From: Planctomyces sp. SH-PL14
Lineage (GTDB): Bacteria > Planctomycetota > Planctomycetia > Planctomycetales > Planctomycetaceae
Direction of reading: 5' to 3'
DNA length: 64,000 nucleotides
Assembly: GCF_001610835.1 (NCBI RefSeq)
Contig: NZ_CP011270.1
Location: 6,838,001-6,902,000 of the forward strand
Part shown: piece after piece, positions 44,712-53,617 of the stretch
Layout of the letters: each line of letters begins with the position of its first letter
How positions within the stretch are numbered: position 1 is the stretch's first letter
Notes under the pieces: generated by a model
Seen by the model: only the letters and a program-made list of their open reading frames with translations
What the model was told of the DNA's origin: nothing
Databases searched by the model: none
Made by a program: the position numbers and the translations under genes

Positions 44712-46495
44712 GACGTGGCGAGACGCGAATACGGCGTCCAGCCCGCCTCGTGGAACTGCTTCAGCAGGGCCACCTCGACATCGGTGATCGATGCTTTCGT
44801 GCGGGACATCGTGAACGAGAGGCCGCTGAACGTGTTCGGGGAGTCGCTCGGCAGGATCTTCGGCAGCCAGCGGGCGTCGTAGTTTCCGGAGAAGCTCAAA
44901 ACGACCTGCTGCTCGCCGGCGCGCTGCGGCACCCCCGGCACCGGGTACGCGGCCGAGACCGAGACGTTGAGGGCGCATCCCTCCTTCTGGAAATTCAAAC
45001 CGGGCCGGGCGGGGTCGGGCTCGGCGGCCTCTTTCCATCCCGTTTTTCCGAGCGAGTAGCGATAGAACTGTTCGATCTCCGCCTGCGCGGCCGTCGTGGT
45101 GTAGGTGCCGGATCCGCCGTATTCGCTGGCCGGGACCGCGTCCGGCAGTCGCGGGAACGAGCGGACGTCGAAGACCTGCTCGAACTGCGCGGAGGACTCG
45201 GACCGCTTCGCCGCGGCCGCGGTCCGGCGGAGCGTGGGTTGCGGAACCGGCGTGATTCCGAGGGTGGCGGCCGCCTCGGGCCGTCCCCACAGGCGAAGTC
45301 GTCCCCCCTGTGTGGCGACGACGAGGACGTCGTTGCCGGGGAGCCATCCGAGGCCCGTGGGCTGGCCCCCGTCGGTGTCGAGGATCTGCTCGAGGGCCTG
45401 TGTTGCTCCCTTCCAGATCCGGATCTCGCTCTGTCCGACGGTGGCGATCCACTTTCCGTCGGGCGAAAACTCGATGAGGTTCGCGCCGGTGTGGAGAACC
45501 GCCGGAGCGACCGCCTGCTTCTCGACATCCCACAGCTTCGTCTTGGCGTCCGTGTCGGCGAACGCCAGCCAGCGGCGGTCTCCGGAGAGGCCGAGCGCCG
45601 GGCCGATCAGGCGGCCGGTTGTCAGGGGAGCGGACTTTTCGCCGGTCTCGATGTTCCACACCACCGCTTCGCTGCCGGCGGTCGCCAGCAGTGTGTCGGA
45701 GACGAACACGAGGCCGTGAACCTCCTGTTTGTCGGCTTTGAGGCTTTTGAGCTTCTTCCCCTCCGGCAGGGACCAGAGGCGGACCTCGCCCGAATAGCTC
45801 GTCGTCGCCAGGGTCTTCGAGTCGGGCGAGAAGGCAAGCTGCGTCACGCGTCCTTCGTGGGCGGGAATAAGGGCCGCCACGCTCTCGTCGCTCCGGTTCC
45901 AGATCCGGAGTTTGCCTTTGGTGTCGCCAGCCGCCAGCCACTTCCCATCGGGAGAGATGCCGACGCAGAGGATCGGGCGTTCGACATCCTTGTCCGTGAA
46001 GTTCGCCAGCAGGTCGGCCGTCGGCTTCGATTCCGCCGGGTTCCAGAGCGTCAGCCGGGCCCCTCCGAGGGCGAGCTGTTTTCCATCGGGAGCGATCGCC
46101 ATGCACTGCACGAGGCCGTCCGAGAAACCGTCGTAACAGGCGAGCAGTTGCAGCGGTCCGGCGACTTTGTCGGCGAACCCCCACTTGGCGATCTGCTCCG
46201 GCGTCGACTCGGGGGCGGCTTTGGGCGGGGCAGCGGCGGGGGGCGAAGGTTTGCCAGCGGCCGGAGCCTGGGCCAACTCGGTTGCGACGGGAGCCGAAGT
46301 CTTGGGAGCAGGCGACGGAGCGGAAGCCGTGGTGTTCTCCGCCGGCAGGACGGCCTTGGCCTCGGTGGAGGTTCCGGAGGCGGCCGCGCCCGTCGGGGAC
46401 TCGGCGCTGCAGCCGTGCAGCGAGGGAGTGGTCACGGCCAAGAGCAGCACGATGTCGCGAAGCGGGTGAGGAATTCGCGAGGGCAGGGGATTCAA
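44708..46495 (-). CDS. WD40-repeat lipoprotein-like protein, probably truncated by frameshift
   Basis: 595 residues. The N-terminal hydrophobic stretch DIVLLLAVTTPSLHGC ends at a Cys in a weak lipobox, then a low-complexity Ala/Pro linker. Seven or so WD40 repeats follow (about 120-430), each with GH/DxxxWD-like units (LSPDGKWLAAGDTKGKLRIWNRSDE; SFSPDSKTLATTSYSGEVRLW). The end has the repeated unit FYRYSLGKTGW and LKQFHEAGW, stopping in mid-unit at TGA 44708, where the next frame continues. Probably a periplasmic or outer-face scaffold protein. Overlaps the following ORF by four bases. Confidence 0.75.
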   Translation of the reverse strand: MNPLPSRIPHPLRDIVLLLAVTTPSLHGCSAESPTGAAASGTSTEAKAVLPAENTTASAPSPAPKTSAPVATELAQAPAAGKPSPPAAAPPKAAPESTPEQIAKWGFADKVAGPLQLLACYDGFSDGLVQCMAIAPDGKQLALGGARLTLWNPAESKPTADLLANFTDKDVERPILCVGISPDGKWLAAGDTKGKLRIWNRSDESVAALIPAHEGRVTQLAFSPDSKTLATTSYSGEVRLWSLPEGKKLKSLKADKQEVHGLVFVSDTLLATAGSEAVVWNIETGEKSAPLTTGRLIGPALGLSGDRRWLAFADTDAKTKLWDVEKQAVAPAVLHTGANLIEFSPDGKWIATVGQSEIRIWKGATQALEQILDTDGGQPTGLGWLPGNDVLVVATQGGRLRLWGRPEAAATLGITPVPQPTLRRTAAAAKRSESSAQFEQVFDVRSFPRLPDAVPASEYGGSGTYTTTAAQAEIEQFYRYSLGKTGWKEAAEPDPARPGLNFQKEGCALNVSVSAAYPVPGVPQRAGEQQVVLSFSGNYDARWLPKILPSDSPNTFSGLSFTMSRTKASITDVEVALLKQFHEAGWTPYSRLATS

Positions 46496-46596
46496 AGGAG
46501 TCTCTCAGGGTGTGGAACTGGGCGGATCGTCACGACGGGTGGGCGCGACTCGGGAATCGGGGAACCAGCGCCCGTGGGGCCCGATGGCAATCGTGT

Positions 46597-47358
46597 TCAA
46601 CCGCGACCGGCCAGCCGCTTCCGGACCGCGGAGCTGTTCAGCTCGCGAAGTGCGTCCGTGCCGATCAATCGCGCTCCGTCGTGGGGGGAGTCCGACAACC
46701 GCGTTGCGGTCTCCACAGCCGCAGCGTGGAGTGTGGGATTGCGCTTCCCGACCGCCCGCAGTGCCATGTTGATTCCCTTCTGGACGAAGTGCCGCTCATC
46801 TTCGGCGGCGCTCTCGATCAGGTCCAGTCCCCGGAGGAACGGCCCGTCGTCGGCCGACTTGTCGTGGACCGTCAAACCCCACAGCAGGGCGAAGGCCCCC
46901 CGCCGGCTGAACTCGGCCCGCCGGGTGGACCACAGCTCCACCTTGGTCCAGGCGTGCGGTGTGCGGTCGAACAGGGCGAAGCAGACCGTGTCGCAGATGG
47001 CCCAGTTGTCGAACTCGCGGCACCAGCGATCCATCTGGGCGGAGGTGACGGCGGCGGGATCATCGACGAACGAGGCGAGCATCCGGGCTTCGTACCACCC
47101 GGTCTCCCACAGTTCGAGAGCGAGGTTGTGATGCTGGCCGATCTTCTTCGCCAGCGTCTTCAGCGTCCCGACGGGAACGCCGAACGCCTTGTCCGAGGGA
47201 ATCGCGTAGCGGCTCATGCCGTCGCGAGTTTTTTGCGTCCCGAGCCGCTGAAGCTTCGCGACGATGGAGGCGGCGTCGTCGACCCCGGGCAAGACTGCGT
47301 CGGGAGAGGACTGGACTCGCTTGGAGTTCCGCCTTGGCGCGGGCGATCCGGAGGGCAT
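46597..47358 (-). CDS. DNA alkylation repair protein (AlkD-like HEAT repeats)
   Basis: 253 residues. A DNA glycosylase-type HEAT-repeat protein of the AlkD/PF08713 family that removes positively charged alkylated bases. Recognisable blocks: SIVAKLQRLGTQKTRDGMSRY, VPVGTLKTLAKKIG, WETGWYEARMLASFVDDP, MDRWCREFDNWAICDTVC, WTKVELWSTRRAEFSRRGAFALL and RHFVQKGINMALRAVGKRNP. Aromatic and acidic residues of the lesion pocket are in ASFVDDP and CREFDNW. It complements the AlkB-like gene at 19144 and the imu operon nearby. Repeat copy 5 lies between this gene and dnaE2. Confidence 0.9.
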   Translation of the reverse strand: MPSGSPAPRRNSKRVQSSPDAVLPGVDDAASIVAKLQRLGTQKTRDGMSRYAIPSDKAFGVPVGTLKTLAKKIGQHHNLALELWETGWYEARMLASFVDDPAAVTSAQMDRWCREFDNWAICDTVCFALFDRTPHAWTKVELWSTRRAEFSRRGAFALLWGLTVHDKSADDGPFLRGLDLIESAAEDERHFVQKGINMALRAVGKRNPTLHAAAVETATRLSDSPHDGARLIGTDALRELNSSAVRKRLAGRG

Positions 47359-47512
47359 GGAGGAACTCGTGATGGAAGAGGAGAATGTAGCGGCGCATTG
47401 GAAGGTTCATCGCCGGGTGGTTTCAAGCTTGGAATGGTGGCGGACATTCGCCTCCTGGTGTTCGCCATGCGGCCGATGGACATCCGATGTGCGCCACGAC
47501 ATCCTCGGCCAG

Positions 47513-47826
47513 CCGGGTCCAGGGGGTACCCTGGTCAGGGAGTGCAGAGGGGCGACGCCCCTTTGCCCGCCGGAGGCCTGGCCGTCGAAAGATGTCTGAA
47601 GGAGTGAGTGTCCAGGCGCGGACGACGTGCTGGATGCCCCCTCACCAACCCGCGGGGATTCCAGGGCGAGCGGTGAGTCCTCAACGCCCGTTCCACAAAG
47701 CGGACATCCGTTGTGTCCCACGGTTCCTCATGGAAGCGCCTCCGGCGGCAAGGGGGCGAGGCCCCCTTGACCCCAGTGGCCGTCGCACGTTGGGTTTGAG
47801 CAAACAGAGCTGCGCCGGCAAGGACG
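47513..47826 (-). repeat. Intergenic structured repeat, copy 5
   Basis: Begins CCGGGTCCAGGGGG and ends GCCGGCAAGGAC. Stem-loops CCAGGGGGTACCCTGG, AGGGGCGACGCCCCT and CAAGGGGGCGAGGCCCCCTTG. Part of the central TTGCAAAGCCAGCGG region is shortened here, and this breaks the reading frame seen in other copies. The rest of 47359-47895 shows no gene. Confidence 0.85.
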
Positions 47827-47895
47827 TGGTTGGAGCCATCGGGACAGGCCACAACCTTCAACCGACCGTCATCGTCGTCCCACCGGACTTCCGTC

Positions 47896-50800
47896 TCAGT
47901 GGAAATCGCGAGACTTCAAAATCACAGAAGCCAGCATCGGAGTCAGATCCTCAAGCCGTTCAACCACCACATGCACCACCCCCTCCTTGTTCTGCAGCTT
48001 TCCCTGAACGATCCAGGCCTGCGAATGGCGGGTGATCTGCCGGAACCGCGTCCACGTACCGATGTGAACGATGAGGTTGATCGTTCCCGTCTCGTCTTCA
48101 AGAGTGACGAACGTAATCTCCTTGGCGGTCGCCGGACGTTGTCGCATCAGGACGATTCCCGCCACGGTCACCGGGGAATCGTCCTGGGTACCGGGGAGCG
48201 CCGCGGCGGAGAGGATGCCCCGCCGGTCGAGCTCTTCCCGATGGAAGGCGACCGGATGCGACCGGAGCGAAAGCCCCGTCAGGTTGTAGTCAAAGCGGAC
48301 CTCCTCCTCGGCGGACATCACAGGGAGCGTGGCTTCGGGTTCATCGAGAGGGAGATCATCGAAGAGAGTCTGCTGCCGGGGTCGGGATTCGATCGAGAGG
48401 GCGTTCCAGACCGCGTCCCGACGCGAGCGGTTGAGGCGGGCGAGAGCATCGGCCTCCGCCAGGAGCTCGATCTGCGGCGGAGGAACGAGCGGCGCTGCGC
48501 GGCGGAGAAAATCCGGCATCGAGGCGAACGGACCGGCGGCGCGGAGCTCGACGATCGCCAGAGCGGCCGCCTGATGAATCCCCTTGATCATCCGGAACCC
48601 GAGCCGCAGCTGTCCCTCTTCGACCGTGCTGTCCCAGTCGCTGGCGTTCACATCAACCGGGAGAACGGTCACCTGCTGCCGGCGGGCGTTCTGAATGAGC
48701 TGGGCGGGCGCGTAGAAACCCATGGGCTGACTGTTCAGCATCGCCGCCGTGAACTCGACGAGGCAGTGATGTTTCAGCCACGCCGAGACGTAGACCAAAA
48801 GGGCGAAGCTCGCCGCGTGGGCCTCGGGAAAACCGTACTCCCCAAAGCCCCGGATCTGCTGAAAGATCTGCTCCGCGAACTCCAGGCTGAAGCCTTTCTT
48901 GAGCATCCCCTTGAGGAGTTTTTCGCGATACTGGTCGATGAGTCCCGGCCGCCTCCAGGCCCCCATCGCCCGCCGCAGCTCGTCCGCCTCCGCGGCAGTG
49001 AAATCGGCGGCGACCATCGCGATCTGCATGCACTGTTCCTGAAAGAGCGAGACCCCCAGCGTCTTGCCCAGGATCGGCCTCAGGATGTCAGGGCACTTGG
49101 GTTCCTCCAACCCGGCCCGCCGGCGCAGGTAGGGGTGGACCATGTTCCCCTGGATCGGACCCGGACGGACGATCGCGACCTCGATCACCAGGTCGTAGTA
49201 GGTCCGCGGCTTGAGTCGCGGGAGCATCGCCATCTGGGCTCGGCTCTCGATCTGAAAGACTCCCATCGTGTCGGCCCGGCAGATCATGTCGTAGACCGAC
49301 GGGTCCTCCTGCGGGATGTTGGCCAGCGTCAGGGCCCGGCCCCGTGTCTTCTGAACCAGCTCGAAGCACTTCCGGATCGCGGTCAGCATTCCCAGGGCCA
49401 GGCAGTCGACTTTGAGGATCCCCAGGTCGTCGAGGTCGTCCTTGTTCCACTGAACGACGGTCCGCCCTTCCATCGAGGCGTTCTCGATCGGGACGAGTTC
49501 GTCGAGCGGACCGCGGGTAATGACCATCCCGCCGACATGCTGAGAAAGGTGCCTCGGAAATCCCTGGAGGGTTGTGACCAGCAGGAGGAACCACTGGCCC
49601 AGAGGGGACTGGATGTCGAGTCCCGCCTCCCGGCAACGGGAGACGAAGTCCTCCGAAGCCCGGTAGTGATCGGAGCTCTTGGCGAGCCGGTCCACCAGAT
49701 CGAGCGAGAAGCCGAGCGCCTTGCCGACGTCGCGGATCGCCGAACGGGGACGATAGGTGATCGTCACGGCGGCGAGGCCGGCCCGGTCGCGACCGTACTT
49801 CTCATAGAGGTACTGCAAGACCTCCTCGCGGCGCTCGTGCTCGAAGTCGACGTCGATGTCCGGAGCCTCGTTCCGCTCCTTGCTCATGAACCGCTCGAAC
49901 AGCAGGCCCACCTGGACCGGGTCGACGGCGGTCACCCCCAGGCAGTAGCAGACGGTCGAGTTGGCGGCCGATCCCCGTCCCTGGCAGAGAATGCCTCGCG
50001 ACCTGGCGAACCGGACGACGTCCCAGACGGTGAGGAAGAAGGGCTCATAGCGCAGGTCCTCGATGATGTCGAGTTCCCGATGGAGCAATTCCCGGACTAG
50101 GCCGGGGATGTCTCCCGAATACCTTTCGTGAGCGCCGCTCCAGGCCAGGTTCCTCAGATGTTGAATGGGAGTGAGACCCGGCGGAGCGAGCTCCTCGGGG
50201 TACTCATACCGCAGCTCGGAGAGGGAAAACGTGCATTGCCGGGCGATCAGCCGCGTCCGTTCCAGGGCCTCCGGGATGTCGGCATAGATCGCCTGGATGT
50301 CCGCCTGCGACCGCAGATGCCGCTGGGCATTCGGCTCGAGGGACTCTCCCGCGAGAGCGACCGTCGTCCGCAGCCGGATGGCGGTCAGGACGTCCTGGAG
50401 CGGCTTCCGCTCGGGATCGTGGAACAGGACATTCCCAGCCGCCACCAGGGGCAGCTCCGCCTCCTGCGAGAGGTGCTGGAGCCAGTCGAGACGCCGTTGG
50501 TCGTGCGGTCCCTGGTGCAGCTCGGCGAGGAGGTAGGCGGACTCCCCGAACAGGTCCCGATAGCGGCGGGCGTCGGCGAGGGAGAGCGTTTCCGCATGCG
50601 GCGGTGGCGCGACCCCTGCCAGCAGCCCGCCGGTGTGCCGGACAATGTCGTCGAACGTGAGGTGGCACTCCCCCTTGGGAGCCCGCCGCCGACCGAGTGT
50701 GATGAGGCGACAGAGATTGCCGTATCCCTGGCGGTCCTTCACCCACACCACGATCGGCGGGGCATCGACCGGCCGGAGCTCCGAGCCGACGATGAGGTGC

Positions 50801-50976
50801 AGCGGATGGTCCTTCGTGGCCGTGTTCGCCCGCACGATCCCGGCCACGGTGTTGATGTCCGTGATCGCCAGTGCCGAGTAGCCCAGTTGGGCCGCACGGA
50901 TCACGACTTCGTCCGGATGCGATGCGGCGCACAGGAACGAAAAATTCGTCAGGCAGTGGAGTTCGGCGTAGAGCAT
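47896..50976 (-). CDS. dnaE2: Error-prone DNA polymerase III alpha subunit DnaE2 (ImuC)
   Basis: 1026 residues, the length of DnaE2 rather than DnaE1. Performs mutagenic lesion bypass with ImuA and ImuB. N-terminal PHP domain (MLYAELHCLTNFSFLCAASHP), polymerase active-site block PDIDVDFEHERREEVLQYL (aspartates near 372-376), VFQIESRAQMAMLPRL, LFQEQCMQIAMV, and a C-terminal OB fold (VTVAGIVLMRQRPATAKE). It begins six bases after imuB and is the third gene of the imuA-imuB-dnaE2 operon, which is normally under SOS control. Confidence 0.95.
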   Translation of the reverse strand: MLYAELHCLTNFSFLCAASHPDEVVIRAAQLGYSALAITDINTVAGIVRANTATKDHPLHLIVGSELRPVDAPPIVVWVKDRQGYGNLCRLITLGRRRAPKGECHLTFDDIVRHTGGLLAGVAPPPHAETLSLADARRYRDLFGESAYLLAELHQGPHDQRRLDWLQHLSQEAELPLVAAGNVLFHDPERKPLQDVLTAIRLRTTVALAGESLEPNAQRHLRSQADIQAIYADIPEALERTRLIARQCTFSLSELRYEYPEELAPPGLTPIQHLRNLAWSGAHERYSGDIPGLVRELLHRELDIIEDLRYEPFFLTVWDVVRFARSRGILCQGRGSAANSTVCYCLGVTAVDPVQVGLLFERFMSKERNEAPDIDVDFEHERREEVLQYLYEKYGRDRAGLAAVTITYRPRSAIRDVGKALGFSLDLVDRLAKSSDHYRASEDFVSRCREAGLDIQSPLGQWFLLLVTTLQGFPRHLSQHVGGMVITRGPLDELVPIENASMEGRTVVQWNKDDLDDLGILKVDCLALGMLTAIRKCFELVQKTRGRALTLANIPQEDPSVYDMICRADTMGVFQIESRAQMAMLPRLKPRTYYDLVIEVAIVRPGPIQGNMVHPYLRRRAGLEEPKCPDILRPILGKTLGVSLFQEQCMQIAMVAADFTAAEADELRRAMGAWRRPGLIDQYREKLLKGMLKKGFSLEFAEQIFQQIRGFGEYGFPEAHAASFALLVYVSAWLKHHCLVEFTAAMLNSQPMGFYAPAQLIQNARRQQVTVLPVDVNASDWDSTVEEGQLRLGFRMIKGIHQAAALAIVELRAAGPFASMPDFLRRAAPLVPPPQIELLAEADALARLNRSRRDAVWNALSIESRPRQQTLFDDLPLDEPEATLPVMSAEEEVRFDYNLTGLSLRSHPVAFHREELDRRGILSAAALPGTQDDSPVTVAGIVLMRQRPATAKEITFVTLEDETGTINLIVHIGTWTRFRQITRHSQAWIVQGKLQNKEGVVHVVVERLEDLTPMLASVILKSRDFH

Positions 50977-50982
50977 GGTTCT

Positions 50983-52530
50983 TCACAGCCCGCCGTGCCA
51001 GAACCAGTTTCCGTCCTCGGACTGCCGGAAGACCCACAGCCACTGTCCCCCCTCGGTCTCCAGCCACAGGTAGTCCCGGGCGATGGACTGCGCGTCCCAC
51101 CAGCCCAGCTGGACCAGCTCCGGCCGGCTGGAGCGGAGGATCGAAAACCGCGTCCCCTTCCATGACAGCCGGGCCGGGGGACCGTTCGGAATGAGGGGAA
51201 CGATCTCCACGGGTCGCGGCCGGGGGAACAGGACTGTCGGGCGATCCACCACCGTGAACCGGGCCTCCAGAGGAAAGGAAGGGGGTGGGGTGAGCGAAAA
51301 GGTCCGCTCGGCGACCGGCCGCAGTCGCACCGCCCGTTCGGGGACGGGGGTCGCCTCGAGCTGCGGGACGACGACCGCTCTCTCTCCCAGGCGGCTGCCG
51401 AGCCGGTTGAGCAGCCGCGAGAACTGACGGGTCTCGTCGGAGTTTCCGCCGCCGAAGAACTCCGGCTGAGTGGTTTCGAGGGGAGCGACATCGAGGGCCT
51501 CGATCCGCGCTCCCATCATCGGCGCGTCCCACACGAGACGGTCCAGATGAGCCTGGAGCAGGTCGCTCAGGTGCGGCAGATCGTTCGTCGCTTCGCAGAC
51601 CCGCAGCTCGAGCGTTTGGACCGTCCGGTCTTCGAGCGGGAAGTGGCACTTGAGCCGCCGGGTTCCCATCCGCCGCGACTGGAGCCGGGCCAGCAGCGTC
51701 TCGAGGAGCTGCGACCAGAGAGCGTCAATCGACTCGCGGTGTGTGAGCCCTTCGGTGAGGTGCCGCTCAACCTCGTAAGTCGGTTGCGGACGACAGGGAA
51801 CGATGAGTTCCGAGCGGTCTCCAGTGAACTGGTCCAGCCGGACCGGGAGTTCGTTCCCCAGCCGCCGCTGAAGGGCGGTCCGGTCGAGAGCGAGGAGCTG
51901 CGCCAGGGTCGAGATCCCGAGTCGCGCCAGCCGGTCCAGCGCCCGCTCGCCCAGCCGCAGGGCGGCGACGGGCAACAGGGGAGCCAGAGGAAGGGGATCG
52001 TGAACCACGACCGGCTCTCCCGGCCGGGCAAGGGTCTGGGCCGCACCCCAGGCCGCGCCTACAGTGTCGGCGATCGCGATCCGCCCTTCGAACCGTTGTC
52101 CGGCGAGGAACTGTTCCAGCTCCCGGGCCAGGGCCGGCTCCCCGCCAAAGAAGGCCGCCACCCCCGAGACATCCATCAGGAGGGAATCGGGCTGCTCCGT
52201 CTCTTCGAGGCCGACGCAGAAGCTGTACCGCTCGCACTGGAGAGCCAGCTCCCGCAGCGCCTGGGCCGCCTCGTCCGGCTGGAAGGCTTCGACGACGAGC
52301 CGGTCCCGGCGGCGGACCAGGGTCAGGGCTTCCGAGAGGGGCATTCCGTTCCGGATCCCGCGCGTCCGGCTGAAGCGGTTGCCGTAACGGACGAACTCGC
52401 CCCGGCTGGTCCGCTCGGTCAGGAGCACGACCGCCTCGTCAAGCTCCGGATGCGGCGCGGTCCGCCGCTGCATCGGCCAAGCGGGAAGCCACAGGCAGAG
52501 GATTCGCCGGCCGGGACCCTGCGAGCTCAT
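50983..52530 (-). CDS. imuB: ImuB, Y-family polymerase homologue of the mutasome
   Basis: 515 residues from the ATG at 52530 (MSSQGPGRRILCLWLPAWPM). ImuB has the Y-family fold but an inactive active site and acts as the hub binding the beta clamp, ImuA and DnaE2. Here LCLWLPAW replaces the catalytic acidic block of DinB-type enzymes, as expected; downstream blocks include GMPLSEALTLV, LLMDVSGVAAFFGGE, LGISTLAQLLALD and LGNELPVRLDQFTGD. The start lies inside imuA by 92 bases, so translation is coupled. Family and context agree. Confidence 0.93.
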   Translation of the reverse strand: MSSQGPGRRILCLWLPAWPMQRRTAPHPELDEAVVLLTERTSRGEFVRYGNRFSRTRGIRNGMPLSEALTLVRRRDRLVVEAFQPDEAAQALRELALQCERYSFCVGLEETEQPDSLLMDVSGVAAFFGGEPALARELEQFLAGQRFEGRIAIADTVGAAWGAAQTLARPGEPVVVHDPLPLAPLLPVAALRLGERALDRLARLGISTLAQLLALDRTALQRRLGNELPVRLDQFTGDRSELIVPCRPQPTYEVERHLTEGLTHRESIDALWSQLLETLLARLQSRRMGTRRLKCHFPLEDRTVQTLELRVCEATNDLPHLSDLLQAHLDRLVWDAPMMGARIEALDVAPLETTQPEFFGGGNSDETRQFSRLLNRLGSRLGERAVVVPQLEATPVPERAVRLRPVAERTFSLTPPPSFPLEARFTVVDRPTVLFPRPRPVEIVPLIPNGPPARLSWKGTRFSILRSSRPELVQLGWWDAQSIARDYLWLETEGGQWLWVFRQSEDGNWFWHGGL

Positions 52531-53257
52531 GAATCGTTCCTCGAAAGCGGTCGAGCAGGATGTCGATCCTTGAGCGTCGCGGTCTTCCATGGAGGGAGGC
52601 GGTCTCGACCCGAAAGCCCGGAGACCTCTCGCAGGAGGGGAAGGGAGGAGGGGAAAAAGAGGCTGCGGACCGGGAGGGAAGGCCTGGGCCGCCGGGGAGC
52701 GGCAGCGGGCGGACGACCAGCCGGGATTCGGCCCACGATGGCTGGGGGAGGGCCCGTGCCGATCGGAGAAGAAAGCCGACGCCGTTCGCCGTCTCCGCCG
52801 CCAGCTGCAGCCGCCGGAAACTCGTCCCGCTGAGCCGTTCAATGTTGGCCCACACGAAACCGACCCCCGCGCACCGCAGAGTCTCTTCGAACGCCCACAG
52901 CGCTTCCTGCTCCGAGGAGGGCCGGACGATCACGATCCGCGCGAGATCGAACCCGAGCAGCTTTAGCGCGAGAGGGAACAGCACCTGGAGCCGATCGATC
53001 AGAACGACTGGACGACCTTCCGGGCAGATCGCCCGGCCCACCGTCAGAGAGAGGGTCGCGGCTCCGCTCGCCATCCCGTCTCCCAGCCACTCCACGAGCG
53101 TCCCCCGGCCGATCCCCTGATGCGTCAGCAGTTCATCCAGTCCGCGGCACCCCGTCGAACGCACGGAAGCGGGCTGCCGGGACACCTCCCGGCCGCACTC
53201 CTGGATCTGCTTCCGGAGCGCGCCCAACCGTCGTGTTCGGGTTTCGATTTCGACCAT
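52439..53257 (-). CDS. imuA: ImuA, RecA-like mutasome protein
   Basis: 272 residues. RecA-fold protein of the imuA-imuB-dnaE2 cassette: GRGTLVEWLGDGMASGAATL (about 52-71) is the degenerate Walker A region, then RPVVLIDRLQVLFPLALKLLGFDLARIVIVRPSSEQEALWAFEETL (about 80-125), the family core. C-terminus is Pro/Ser-rich and overlaps imuB. Small, as usual for ImuA. Its upstream region has a promoter overlapping a palindromic operator (53277-53306), so it heads an SOS-type operon. Confidence 0.88.
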   Translation of the reverse strand: MVEIETRTRRLGALRKQIQECGREVSRQPASVRSTGCRGLDELLTHQGIGRGTLVEWLGDGMASGAATLSLTVGRAICPEGRPVVLIDRLQVLFPLALKLLGFDLARIVIVRPSSEQEALWAFEETLRCAGVGFVWANIERLSGTSFRRLQLAAETANGVGFLLRSARALPQPSWAESRLVVRPLPLPGGPGLPSRSAASFSPPPFPSCERSPGFRVETASLHGRPRRSRIDILLDRFRGTIHELAGSRPANPLPVASRLADAAADRAASGA

Positions 53258-53276
53258 TTTTCCTGCCTCGTCGGTG

Positions 53277-53306
53277 AATGTATACGCGTGTACACATTGT
53301 GGTCAA
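53277..53306 (-). promoter_or_regulatory. Promoter and palindromic operator (candidate LexA box) of imuA-imuB-dnaE2
   Basis: Read leftward: TTGACC (53306-53301), 16-base spacer, TATACA (53284-53279). The 22-bp imperfect palindrome at 53277-53298, with half-sites AATGTATAC and GTACACATT around GCGT, matches its own reverse complement at 18 of 22 positions and covers the -10 box and spacer, where a repressor would block RNA polymerase. It ends 20 bases before the imuA start. A nine-pair stem GCGTTTTTC / GAAAAACGC (53310-53332) lies just upstream. Confidence 0.65.
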
Positions 53307-53507
53307 GCGGCGTTTTTCGCGAGGAAAAACGCAGCTTTCGAGGCGGAATCCGATCAGGCCGTCCGTCATCGTCCGGGGCCGGCGACTCAACAGTGACTTG
53401 GCCGCAGACCTGCCCTATCTCAGGGAAATCCCGGAGCAAAAACGCCCAAGCTCGTTCCTTGGAGAGAGGAGATCCATACCTTCGGACAAACCGACTGAAA
53501 ATCATCC

Positions 53508-53536
53508 TTGACCGATCCATCAGCCGCGCCTGAAAT
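53508..53536 (+). promoter_or_regulatory. Candidate promoter for second DUF1559 gene
   Basis: TTGACC at 53508-53513, 17-base spacer, TGAAAT at 53531-53536, 82 bases before the start at 53618. Confidence 0.45.
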
Positions 53537-53617
53537 GAGCTTAAGGCCGATTCTTCATGTATTGTTCATTGTTGAAGGTGGCCTACGGACTGGAAATTTC
53601 GCTGTAGGAGTGTGGTC

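Noticed and set aside
44750-47131. Long open frame opposite the WD40 gene and AlkD-like gene
   Set aside because: No domain, start context or signal; both opposite-strand genes are recognisable.
47830-50100. Long open frame opposite dnaE2
   Set aside because: Shadow of a high-GC gene; the DnaE2 frame has all expected polymerase motifs.
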